64,000 bases of DNA from UBA1563 sp041671545 (GTDB lineage: Bacteria; Bacteroidota; Ignavibacteria; Ignavibacteriales; Ignavibacteriaceae): NCBI GenBank assembly GCA_041671545.1, contig JBAZBI010000006.1:1-64000 (forward strand). Reading direction: 5' to 3'. A model generated the notes under the pieces. That model saw only the letters and a list, made by a program, of their open reading frames with translations, had not been told where the DNA came from and searched no databases. Both the position numbers and the translations under genes were made by a program. Position 1 is the stretch's first letter. Every line of letters begins with the position of its first letter. Shown in pieces: positions 42,864-51,075 of this stretch.

Positions 42864-43134
42864 GATAATTAGGAATTACGAATTAGTTAGATAGTTAGTA
42901 AAAATATTCTGCGCAGAATGGCGAGAATATTTTCTTGAAATCAAATACCGAACATCGAACAAGGAATAACGAATGATGAAGTTTTACATTTCGATATTCT
43001 ACATTCCGTGTTCATTATTCATTATTATTTTTTGGTTCTGGTTTACCAGGTTATGAATTAGGAATTAGGAAAAAAATATGATTAAAACCGTAAGTATAAA
43101 TTGAGTTTTGATTTTTGAAATTTGAGTTTTGCTT
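42864..43134. repeat. intergenic quasi-repeat region
   Basis: No gene. The region is built of recurring words. AATTAGGAATTACGAATTAG (about 42868-42890) returns as GAATTAGGAATTAGG (about 43057). A longer segment, GAACATCGAACAAGGAATAA to about 43030, contains partly complementary halves ending CATTCCGTGTTCATTATTC. This is the same class as 23050-23340, 7428-7548 and 8568-8690. Confidence 0.55.
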
Positions 43135-43575
43135 TTATACTCCAATATCTTCATTCCATAATTCGGGATTCTTTTCAATAAAGTCATTCATCATTTGGAT
43201 GCAAGTTTCATCGTTCACGACTTCAACTTCCATTCCGCGGGATTTTAGAAGTTCTTCATCACCAAGAAAAGTTTTGTTTTCGCCGATAACAACTTTAGGG
43301 ATTCCATACAACACCATTGCACCGCTGCACATCGGGCAAGGGGAGAGGGTAGTATATAAAGTACATTCGCGGTAAACCGAAGCCGACTGTCTTCCGGCAT
43401 TTTCAAAGGCATCCATTTCTCCGTGAAGGATTACGCTTCCTTTTTGCACACGGCGGTTATGTCCGCGTCCGATAATTTTTCCGTTGTACACGATTACAGA
43501 GCCGATGGGAATTCCCCCTTCGCTTAATCCTAATTTTGCTTCATCAATTGCAGCTTGTAAAAATTGATCCATCAT
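43135..43575 (-). CDS. cytosine deaminase, yeast FCY1 type
   Basis: This 146-residue member of the cytidine/deoxycytidylate deaminase fold has the zinc site His51-x-Glu53 (HGEMDAFENAGR) and Cys80-Pro-x-Cys83 (TTLSPCPMCSGAMVLYGIP). Several features match yeast cytosine deaminase closely rather than TadA: the loop after PCxxC, the ending WNEDIGV and the VVIGENKTF strand. It would convert cytosine to uracil and ammonia in pyrimidine salvage. It starts 8 bases after the stop of the AAA+ giant gene on the same strand. Confidence 0.85.
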   Translation of the reverse strand: MMDQFLQAAIDEAKLGLSEGGIPIGSVIVYNGKIIGRGHNRRVQKGSVILHGEMDAFENAGRQSASVYRECTLYTTLSPCPMCSGAMVLYGIPKVVIGENKTFLGDEELLKSRGMEVEVVNDETCIQMMNDFIEKNPELWNEDIGV

Positions 43576-43583
43576 TCACCTCA

Positions 43584-46500
43584 TCACTTAATAAATTCTT
43601 GAATATCGATTTTTTGAACATCATCATAGACAATAGTAATAAGTTCTTCATCAGAAACATTTGCAAGTTCTGAAATTCGTTCTTCCTGGTTTCCAATAGC
43701 TTTGTATAAGAGATTTCTTGCAGTCCGTGCGTTGCCAAAATTTTTGTTTCTAACACTGTAGAGATAATTAAATGTTTCCATCAAAATTTGCAACGCACCT
43801 TCATCAAGTTTATAGCCGCTCTTTTCGCTAATCAGAGACGCTATCTCGAGCAATTGGCGAGGCGAGTAATCTTCAAAAGTAAAATAATTTGTGAAGCGCG
43901 ATTTGAGTCCGGGATTTGTTTCGAGGAAGTCATTCATTTCACCGGTATAACCTGCAACTATAACTGCAAATTTATCGCGGTAATCTTCCATTCGTTTAAG
44001 AAGAGTTTCGATCGCTTCCTGTCCGAAATCATTTCCGCCGCCGCGTGTAAGGGTGTAAGCTTCATCAATAAAGAGCATTCCATCGAGTGATTTCTCAATC
44101 ATCTCGTCGGTTTTCTTAGCTGTTTGTCCAACATAACCGGCTACCAATCCCGCTCTGTCCGTTTCGATCAAATGACCTTTTGCAAGTAAACCCATTTCTT
44201 TATAGATTTTTGCAATCAATCGTGCGACGGTAGTTTTACCGGTTCCGGGATTGCCGAGGAAAACAGAATGAAGATTTTTAGGAAGAACTTTTAAACCTCT
44301 GGCTTCTCGCAGTTTTGCAACCTTAAGACTGTTGATAAGTTTTTCAACCGATTTTTTAACAGAATCCAACCCCGGTAATTCTCTCAGTTCCATCAAGTAC
44401 TTTTCAAGCAAATCTTTATCGCCGATGATCTGGATCTTATTTCCTTCTTCTTTTACCGAGTGTAATTCTTGTATATCGTCTGCAAGAATTGTCTGTGTTA
44501 ATTCCTCGGTTAAGTTTTCTTTCGGTACATCAACGATTCGCAAAACTTGTTTGCGGATAGCGTTCCCAACAATATTTCTAACAAGCCGTGCGTTGCCGAA
44601 AGTCTTATCACGCGTTCTGTAAATCTCATTAAAATATTTTGCCAGTTTTGTTTTTGCCGTCGGATCGAGCAATAGATGTTTTTCTGATAATGAATGTTCT
44701 GTTATCGTCATCAATTCATCGGGAGTGTAATCTTCAAAGGTTATAAACTTTGTGAAACGGGATTGCATACCGGGATTGCTATCCAAAAATGATTTCATCT
44801 GATCGGTGTAACCGGCAGCTATCACAATGAATTTTCCACGATCATCTTCCATTCTTTTTAACAACGTATCGATTGCTTCTTTACCGAAGTCACTGCCGGT
44901 ATCGCCGGTTTTTACAAGGGTGTAAGCTTCATCGATGAACAAAGTACCACCAAGAGAATGGTTGATCAGTTCTGTAGTTTTCTCTGCGGTTTTTCCAACA
45001 AAACTTGCAACCAGCGCTTGTCGGTCTGCTTCAACGAGATGACCTTTCTCTAAAATTCCAAGCGAAGCATAAATTTGGCTGAACAATCTTGCAACAGTTG
45101 TTTTGCCGGTTCCCGGATTGCCTGAGAAAACCACGTGATCAGCAAATTTTGATTGGATATTTTCACCTTGCTGCTGATAAAATTTAGCCAGTTTTACAAG
45201 TTCTGAAATTTCTTTTTTTACAGAAGACAGTCCGGTCAGATGTTCTAATTTGGTTAATGCAATATTAAGATTTTCTTCATCTATTCCGGCATGAAAATCC
45301 TTTCCAACGGAAGTTTTAAGAATTGCCTGGATGTCTTCCTGCATGATGGTTGATAACGCTTTTTTGTTTCGTTCAGCTGCCGGGAGTTTAGAACTTCTTT
45401 TACCAACTTGCATTTTCGCATTGTTATAAATAGTTCTAACCAGGCGGGCATTTCCGAAAGTTTTATCTCGCTTGCGATATAATTTTGTGAATTCCTTTTC
45501 CAGGTCCTGGCAAGCTTCAGCAGAGATAATGTATTCTTCTTTCTTTGACATCAGTTTGAAAATTTCAATCATCTCTTGCGGAGTATAATCTTCAAACTCA
45601 AAATTGTGTGCGAATCTCGATTTCATCCCCGGGTTCGATTCAAGAAATCCATTCATCTCATCCGTGTAACCGGCAACGATCACCGCAAATTCACCCGCTT
45701 TATCTTCCATTCGTTTAAGCAGCGTATCAATAGCTTCCTGTCCGAAATCTTGTCCGCCACCTTTTTTTACAAGTGTGTAAGCTTCATCAATAAAAAGAAC
45801 GCCGCCGAGCGCATCGGTGATTAGTTTTTCTGTTTTCTGTGCAGTTTCACCAATATATTGTCCAACCATTGCGGCTCTATCAACTTCAACAATGTGACCT
45901 TTTTCCAATAATCCCATTGCTTTGAAAATGTTTCCAAGTAATCGCGCAATAGTTGTTTTGCCGGTTCCGGGATTTCCAAGAAAAACGGTGTGAAGCGAAA
46001 TACCTTCTTGTGTTTTAAGTCCGAGTTTTTTCCTTTCATTTATGAAAGTGAGATAATCAACAAAATCACGCATCGCTTGTTTAATGCCTTTCAATCCGGT
46101 GAAAGCATCAAGTTCTTTGAGAAGTTGTTCGAGAGATTTTTCTCCCTCCGGTACAACTTCTTTAGTTTCTGTCTTTGGTTTTGTATCGGATACTCCAACG
46201 GAAGAACTTTGTGGAATTATCTCAACCTCTTCATCATTCGGAATTTCTTTTGATCCGACAAGAAACCAGCGAGCACAAGTAAATTCTCCATTCAGATAAA
46301 TATCAACTCGTCCTTGCCCACGTTTCCAGAAACCGGTATTATCAGTTCCCCAACTTTGAACAAATTCAAAGTGGCTCCAATGTTTATCTACGTTAACAGT
46401 AAAAGAATAAGTTCCAACCTCTTGATCATTTAAATACCAAACGGCATTCCCTTCAGCAACAACATCTGCGTAATTGTAATATGGATTTGTCACAAATACT

Positions 46501-47555
46501 TCAACGCCGATATACTTGATTGAACTCTCTTCAAATTGAAGGAGATATTGCCGTTTTTCGGCTCTTAAGTTCTTCATTAAGTCAAACGTTCTTGCAGATA
46601 TCGGTGTCTGTTTCGACATATCCGAAACAACAAAATCAGTCCGCTTTGTAATTGTTTTAGCTACCGATTTCTTTGTGATTTCCTTTTCTGACGGGAGTTC
46701 TTTAACAGCTTCACTCTTTTGTTCAATATAGGCACCTGATTCTTTAGTTACCGGCGCAGTATAAAATTCTTCCCGGTTGTTAATTTTAGAATACAATGTT
46801 TTGAATTTAGGATCATCCTTAAAGTCTCTCTGATATTCGTTTGCTTTGGCCAAAGCTTTTTTATACTGAAATAATGCTAAGAGGGTTTCAAGTTCTAAAA
46901 GTTTTGCTTGCGGAAAAAGTTCAGATTGTTTTGGATCGAATAAAATGTTGTTTAAAGCCCATAAGGTGTACCAATATTCTTTTAGTTTGTATGCATCGTG
47001 TGCTTCCTGCAGATAATCTTTTCCTTTTTCCTTATTCAAAAGTTTTGTAAGAAAAGTACTCTTCTGTCCGGTTGCAGTGCGGTACCACAAACGTAACTTT
47101 TGCAATTCTTCATTCAAAGGATTTTCACTTGCAAACACTGATGATTCAAATGCTTCAAGCGCTTCATTGTACTTTCCAAGTCCTGCTAAACATTGAGCTT
47201 TAAAATGGAGAGCTTTTTCAATTGAAATTTCTTCTTTGAAGATCACATAATTTAAATCCTGGATCGCGCCTTCATAAATTCCAAGTCGAAGTAATATATA
47301 TCCGCGGTAAAGGTGGGGGAAAGCTTTTTCTTCATCAAGCTGGCAGGCTAAATCGGCATATTCTAATGCCGAGGATGAATTACCTGTCTCTAAAAAAGCC
47401 CAGGCTAAACACACTACAGATCGGTAATCATTCGGTCTTAACTCATAGACTTTTTGAGCCGAAGTTAATGCCATACGAAAACGACTTTGTTCAAGATGTT
47501 CAAAGGCTTCTTTTAAAAGCTCTTCAAATTCGTCTGTAGTTTGGAAAGTGTCCAT
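43584..47555 (-). CDS. TPR protein with three tandem CbxX/SpoVK-type AAA+ modules, 1323 aa
   Basis: Residues 1-270 hold TPR-like helices (SALEYADLACQLDEEKAF). Residues about 330-440 form a beta-rich domain (VEVFVTNPYYNYADVVAEGN, WSHFEFVQSWG). Then three CbxX-type AAA+ modules follow at about 287-residue spacing, with Walker A GNPGTGKTT near residues 526, 811 and 1100. Each is followed by a Walker B LFIDEAYTL, a pore-type loop MVGQYIGETA/LVASFVGKTA/LVAGYVGQTA, and a GNARLVR or GNARTAR sensor. All Walker motifs look intact. Single-module relatives (CbbX, SpoVK) work as hexamers; three in one chain would make a trimer-of-threes possible. Its substrate is unknown. It lies downstream of the groEL terminator. 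Confidence 0.93.
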   Translation of the reverse strand: MDTFQTTDEFEELLKEAFEHLEQSRFRMALTSAQKVYELRPNDYRSVVCLAWAFLETGNSSSALEYADLACQLDEEKAFPHLYRGYILLRLGIYEGAIQDLNYVIFKEEISIEKALHFKAQCLAGLGKYNEALEAFESSVFASENPLNEELQKLRLWYRTATGQKSTFLTKLLNKEKGKDYLQEAHDAYKLKEYWYTLWALNNILFDPKQSELFPQAKLLELETLLALFQYKKALAKANEYQRDFKDDPKFKTLYSKINNREEFYTAPVTKESGAYIEQKSEAVKELPSEKEITKKSVAKTITKRTDFVVSDMSKQTPISARTFDLMKNLRAEKRQYLLQFEESSIKYIGVEVFVTNPYYNYADVVAEGNAVWYLNDQEVGTYSFTVNVDKHWSHFEFVQSWGTDNTGFWKRGQGRVDIYLNGEFTCARWFLVGSKEIPNDEEVEIIPQSSSVGVSDTKPKTETKEVVPEGEKSLEQLLKELDAFTGLKGIKQAMRDFVDYLTFINERKKLGLKTQEGISLHTVFLGNPGTGKTTIARLLGNIFKAMGLLEKGHIVEVDRAAMVGQYIGETAQKTEKLITDALGGVLFIDEAYTLVKKGGGQDFGQEAIDTLLKRMEDKAGEFAVIVAGYTDEMNGFLESNPGMKSRFAHNFEFEDYTPQEMIEIFKLMSKKEEYIISAEACQDLEKEFTKLYRKRDKTFGNARLVRTIYNNAKMQVGKRSSKLPAAERNKKALSTIMQEDIQAILKTSVGKDFHAGIDEENLNIALTKLEHLTGLSSVKKEISELVKLAKFYQQQGENIQSKFADHVVFSGNPGTGKTTVARLFSQIYASLGILEKGHLVEADRQALVASFVGKTAEKTTELINHSLGGTLFIDEAYTLVKTGDTGSDFGKEAIDTLLKRMEDDRGKFIVIAAGYTDQMKSFLDSNPGMQSRFTKFITFEDYTPDELMTITEHSLSEKHLLLDPTAKTKLAKYFNEIYRTRDKTFGNARLVRNIVGNAIRKQVLRIVDVPKENLTEELTQTILADDIQELHSVKEEGNKIQIIGDKDLLEKYLMELRELPGLDSVKKSVEKLINSLKVAKLREARGLKVLPKNLHSVFLGNPGTGKTTVARLIAKIYKEMGLLAKGHLIETDRAGLVAGYVGQTAKKTDEMIEKSLDGMLFIDEAYTLTRGGGNDFGQEAIETLLKRMEDYRDKFAVIVAGYTGEMNDFLETNPGLKSRFTNYFTFEDYSPRQLLEIASLISEKSGYKLDEGALQILMETFNYLYSVRNKNFGNARTARNLLYKAIGNQEERISELANVSDEELITIVYDDVQKIDIQEFIK

Positions 47556-47633
47556 AAATGCAATAAAAATTTTATAATGCTCAAAAATATAAAGATAAAG
47601 TCGATTGAGAAAGGGTTTAGAAAGATTTAAAAC

Positions 47634-47665
47634 AAAAAAGGCGAAGATTTCTCTCCGCCTTTTTT
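47634..47665 (-). terminator. Rho-independent terminator after groEL
   Basis: The stem AAAAAAGGCG/CGCCTTTTTT has a 12-base loop and continues into T-rich DNA on both strands. It lies 16 bases after the groEL stop on the minus strand and separates groESL from the AAA+ gene. Confidence 0.88.
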
Positions 47666-47681
47666 AATTGAGTAAGAACGA

Positions 47682-49322
47682 TTAGTACATTCCGTCCATA
47701 CCACCCATACCTCCGGGAGGCATAGCAGGCATAGATTTTTCTTTTTCTTTTTGCTCGTAAACAACGGCTTCGGTTGTAAGAAGCAAAGCAGAAACAGAAG
47801 CGGCATTTTCTAATGCGGTTCTTGTAACTTTAGTAGGATCGATAACTCCGGCTTTAACGAGGTTCTCATATTTTTCAGTTTGAGCGTTAAATCCGTAATC
47901 GTCTTTTCCTTCTCTAACTTTTTGAAGGATGACAGAACCTTCAAGCCCGGCATTGAAAACAATTTGTCTTAATGGTTCTTCAAGGGATTTTCTGATGATT
48001 TGAATACCGGTAGTTTGGTCTTCGTTATCACCTTTTAATTTATCGAGGATAGTAATTGCGCGAACGAAAGCAACGCCGCCGCCCGGAACAATTCCTTCTT
48101 CAACTGCAGCGCGGGTTGCATGAAGTGCATCTTCAACACGGGCTTTCTTTTCTTTCATTTCAATTTCAGTAGATGCACCGATCTTTAATACGGCAACTCC
48201 GCCTGAAAGTTTAGCAAGACGTTCTTGCAATTTTTCTTTATCATAATCTGAAGTTGTTTTTTCAATCTGAACTTTAATTTCATTAATTCTCTTCTTGATA
48301 TCTTCAGTCTTACCGGCGCCTTCAACGATCGTGCAATTATCTTTGTCAATTACAATTTTTGCAGCTTGACCTAAATAAGCGATCGTAGCGTTTTCGAGTT
48401 TGAATCCTCTTTCTTCAGAGATAACAGTACCGTTTGTAAGAACAGCGATATCTTCCAACATTGCTTTTCTTCTATCGCCAAAACCCGGAGCTTTAACTGC
48501 GGCAACTTTAAGAGTTCCTCTAAGTTTATTAACAACTAAAGTTGCTAATGCTTCGCCTTCGAGATCTTCGGCAATAATTACAAGAGCTTTTCCTTGTTGA
48601 GCAACTTTTTCAAGAACAGGGAGGAGGTCTTTCATTGCAGAGATTTTTTTATCGTGAATTAAGATGAAAGGATTTTCTAATTCGGTTTCCATCGTTTCAG
48701 CGTTAGTAACAAAGTAAGGAGAAATGTATCCGCGGTCGAACTGCATTCCTTCTACAACTTCTAAACTGGTTTCTGCTGATTTACTTTCTTCAACAGTGAT
48801 AACGCCGTCTTTACCAACCTTTTCCATCGCGTCGGCAATTAAATTACCGATGGTTTGGTCGCTGTTAGCAGAGATAGAAGCAACTTGAGCGATTTCTGTT
48901 CTACCTTCAACAGGTCTGCTCATCGTTTTCAAAAATTCTACAACTTTTGTAACAGAAATATCAATACCGCGTTTCAAGTCCATTGGATTTGCGCCGGCAG
49001 TAACATTCTTCAATCCTTCACGGTAAATTGCTTGAGCTAAAACCGTAGCTGTTGTTGTTCCGTCTCCGGCAACATCACTTGTTTTAGAAGCAACTTCGCG
49101 AACCATTTGAGCACCCATATTTTCTACAGGATCGTCAAGTTCAATTTCTTTAGCAACGGAAACACCATCTTTAGTTACGGTTGGTGCACCGAATTTTTTT
49201 TCAAGAATTACATTACGACCTTTAGGTCCTAAAGTAACTTTTACGGCATTCGCCAATTTGTCCACACCTTTTTTAATTTTGGCGCGGGCTTCAACATCAT
49301 ATTCAATTAATTTTGATGACAT
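47682..49322 (-). CDS. groEL: chaperonin GroEL (Hsp60)
   Basis: The 546-residue protein is GroEL, the 14-mer chaperonin that folds proteins with GroES and ATP. Family blocks are intact: TLGPKGRNVILEKKFGAPT, GDGTTTATVLAQAI, the apical MQFDRGYISPYFVTN, GIVPGGGVAF, and a C-terminal Gly-Gly-Met tail (PPGGMGGMDGMY). It follows groES by 20 bases in a two-gene operon controlled by a CIRCE operator. Confidence 0.99.
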   Translation of the reverse strand: MSSKLIEYDVEARAKIKKGVDKLANAVKVTLGPKGRNVILEKKFGAPTVTKDGVSVAKEIELDDPVENMGAQMVREVASKTSDVAGDGTTTATVLAQAIYREGLKNVTAGANPMDLKRGIDISVTKVVEFLKTMSRPVEGRTEIAQVASISANSDQTIGNLIADAMEKVGKDGVITVEESKSAETSLEVVEGMQFDRGYISPYFVTNAETMETELENPFILIHDKKISAMKDLLPVLEKVAQQGKALVIIAEDLEGEALATLVVNKLRGTLKVAAVKAPGFGDRRKAMLEDIAVLTNGTVISEERGFKLENATIAYLGQAAKIVIDKDNCTIVEGAGKTEDIKKRINEIKVQIEKTTSDYDKEKLQERLAKLSGGVAVLKIGASTEIEMKEKKARVEDALHATRAAVEEGIVPGGGVAFVRAITILDKLKGDNEDQTTGIQIIRKSLEEPLRQIVFNAGLEGSVILQKVREGKDDYGFNAQTEKYENLVKAGVIDPTKVTRTALENAASVSALLLTTEAVVYEQKEKEKSMPAMPPGGMGGMDGMY

Positions 49323-49342
49323 ATTTTATAACTCCTCGTTAT

Positions 49343-49639
49343 TTATTTTACAATTGCAAAAATGTCGCTTTCGCGCATAATTAAGTATTCTTCCCCTTCA
49401 ACAGTAACTTCAGTTCCGCTATATTTACCATAAAGGACTTTATCGCCAACTTTAACGGTAGTAGCAGTAACTTTTCCCTCGTCACTTACTTTTCCGGTTC
49501 CAACGGCAACAACGGTTCCTTCAATTGGTTTTTCTTTTGCGGTATCCGGGAGGAATAGTCCGCCTTTTGTTTTTTCTTCCGCTTCGAGAGGTTTTATGAT
49601 CACTCGATCATGCAACGGTTGCAAATTGATTTTACTCAT
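49343..49639 (-). CDS. groES: co-chaperonin GroES
   Basis: The 98-residue protein is the GroES lid of the chaperonin. Family signatures are PLHDRVIIKPLEAEEKTKGG, with the mobile loop GGLFLPDTAKEKPIEG, and KVLYGKYSGTEV. It is the first gene of the groESL operon. AAAAAAGGAGA precedes its start, and the CIRCE operator lies about 55 bases upstream. Confidence 0.99.
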   Translation of the reverse strand: MSKINLQPLHDRVIIKPLEAEEKTKGGLFLPDTAKEKPIEGTVVAVGTGKVSDEGKVTATTVKVGDKVLYGKYSGTEVTVEGEEYLIMRESDIFAIVK

Positions 49640-49693
49640 AGAGAAAATCTCCTTTTTTTTGTTTTAAATAATTTCTGCCGATCAGCAGTTTAA

Positions 49694-49720
49694 TTAGCAC
49701 TCAGTTTTTACGAGTGCTAA
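49694..49720 (-). promoter_or_regulatory. CIRCE operator (HrcA binding site)
   Basis: An exact CIRCE element is present: TTAGCACTC, nine bases, GAGTGCTAA. HrcA binds this site and represses heat-shock operons under normal temperature. It lies between the groES start and the promoter. It overlaps the -10 box at one edge, as expected for a repressor site. Confidence 0.97.
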
Positions 49721-49747
49721 ATTAAAGAATGTTTGTTTGAATGTCAA
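49719..49747 (-). promoter_or_regulatory. sigma-70-like promoter of groESL
   Basis: On the minus strand, TTGACA (49747-49742) is a perfect -35 box. It is followed after 17 bases by TAATTT (49724-49719) as a weaker -10 box. The transcription start would fall inside the CIRCE element, so HrcA binding would block initiation. Confidence 0.7.
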
Positions 49748-49945
49748 GTGTAATTCTCATACGAATAATCTGATGATAATTGAATGAAACATGGTGGCAA
49801 GATAAAACTGAAAAGTTGAATATTATATTTCCAAAGAGTTATAACACTTCCAAAGATATAACCCTTCAACTATTTGTTTTTACAATAAAAAAAATTAAAT
49901 TTAATCCAAAAATAAAGCCAAAGTAAAGATTTAATAAGGTGAAAA

Positions 49946-50392
49946 ATGAAGATTAAATTATTGATACTGATTACATTATTCTCATCCCTTTTCATCTGTC
50001 AAAAGCAAGAAGATGAGGGATTTTTCCCTTATAAGATAACTGGGAACCGTACTTTGAATCTCCCACACAATTACTTTGCGGAAAATATGAAAGGGTATGC
50101 TATCGTAACCGTAATAATAGGTGATACATGCAACTTGTTAAATTTCGCAATTAATATTATTTCAATGCAAAATAAAAAAGGTAACAATGCGATAAAATTT
50201 GAAGATGATAAAGTATTTGGTATAATTCGTAAAGAAGAATATGAATTGTTTACTAAAGTTTATTATCCTTCGTTTCTACATGATTTATATGAACAGTTAA
50301 AAAAGACTCTAAATAATTTAGAAATCAGTTATTTAGAAAAAAAATACTTGAGAGAAGTAAATACTGCTATGCTAAAAATTTATATTAATTGA
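49946..50392 (+). CDS. hypothetical exported protein, 148 aa
   Basis: I do not recognise a family. A signal peptide (residues 1-18, ending LFICQ) makes it probably periplasmic or surface-located; the Cys could be lipidated, but the preceding residue is not canonical. The mature part is mixed alpha/beta (GYAIVTVIIGDTCNLLNFAI), with a basic C-terminal helix (ISYLEKKYLREVN). AAGGTG precedes the ATG. It is a lone plus-strand gene convergent with pdaD, with a shared terminator downstream. Confidence 0.75.
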   Translation: MKIKLLILITLFSSLFICQKQEDEGFFPYKITGNRTLNLPHNYFAENMKGYAIVTVIIGDTCNLLNFAINIISMQNKKGNNAIKFEDDKVFGIIRKEEYELFTKVYYPSFLHDLYEQLKKTLNNLEISYLEKKYLREVNTAMLKIYIN

Positions 50393-50446
50393 AAAACCTT
50401 AAGTATAAATTCTTAATTCACTATTTTAAGATGCTGGAGAAAACGG

Positions 50447-50482
50447 AAAGAGGTTCATCATCCTGAAATAATGAACCTCTTT
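50447..50482. terminator. bidirectional terminator between convergent genes
   Basis: A perfect 12-bp stem, AAAGAGGTTCAT and ATGAACCTCTTT, with a 12-base loop. The A-run on one side and the T-run on the other let it work on both strands. It lies 55 bases after the exported-protein gene and 16 bases after the pdaD stop. Confidence 0.9.
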
Positions 50483-50497
50483 AAAAATGAAAAGTTA

Positions 50498-51043
50498 TTA
50501 CGGAAGTAAAACTGCGACAGAAATTACCGTCGTCCAAAGTCCGGTTTTTTCGCCTTCGGCAGATTGAGTAACGTTGAATGACTTAACTATTTTTCCCGAC
50601 ATTTTATAAATATCTTCACGTTCGTTCCAGTCTTTATTAGAATCGAATTCAACTCCAAGAGTTGTAGCTAACATTGTAGCGGCTAAATCTTCTGCATATT
50701 CGCCGGCAACTTTTTCTGTTTCACCAAACGGATGGTGTTCAGATAAATAACCGTATTGGTCAGGGTCTGCCGGTAAAGCAACACCGATAGATGTGGCTAT
50801 CAATCTGTTTGGTTCATTTGTTGAATTTCTTGCCATCACGCAGAACGTAATTTGTCCGGCTTGCAGTTCTTTCAATCCTTCTTCTTTAGAAATGCGCTTG
50901 CATCCGCCGGGAAAAATGCTGCTTACGGTAACTAAGTTACATTTTTCAATTCCCGAACTGCGCAAAGCCATTTCAAAAGATGCTAGATAATCTTTGTGTC
51001 TTCCGACTCCCTTGGTAAAAAATATTTTTTGTGGTACGTACAA
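50498..51043 (-). CDS. pdaD: pyruvoyl-dependent arginine decarboxylase
   Basis: The 181-residue proenzyme matches PdaD/PvlArgDC. NLVTVSSIFPGGCKRI holds the self-cleavage site between Ser41 and Ser42, where Ser42 becomes the pyruvoyl group. RNSTNEPNRLIATSIGVALP and the family ending VISVAVLLP are present. It decarboxylates arginine to agmatine, the first step of polyamine synthesis. It follows tyrS by 32 bases on the same strand. Confidence 0.95.
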   Translation of the reverse strand: MYVPQKIFFTKGVGRHKDYLASFEMALRSSGIEKCNLVTVSSIFPGGCKRISKEEGLKELQAGQITFCVMARNSTNEPNRLIATSIGVALPADPDQYGYLSEHHPFGETEKVAGEYAEDLAATMLATTLGVEFDSNKDWNEREDIYKMSGKIVKSFNVTQSAEGEKTGLWTTVISVAVLLP

Positions 51044-51075
51044 TTTCTCAACTCCGTGTAAAAATAAATAAAAAC

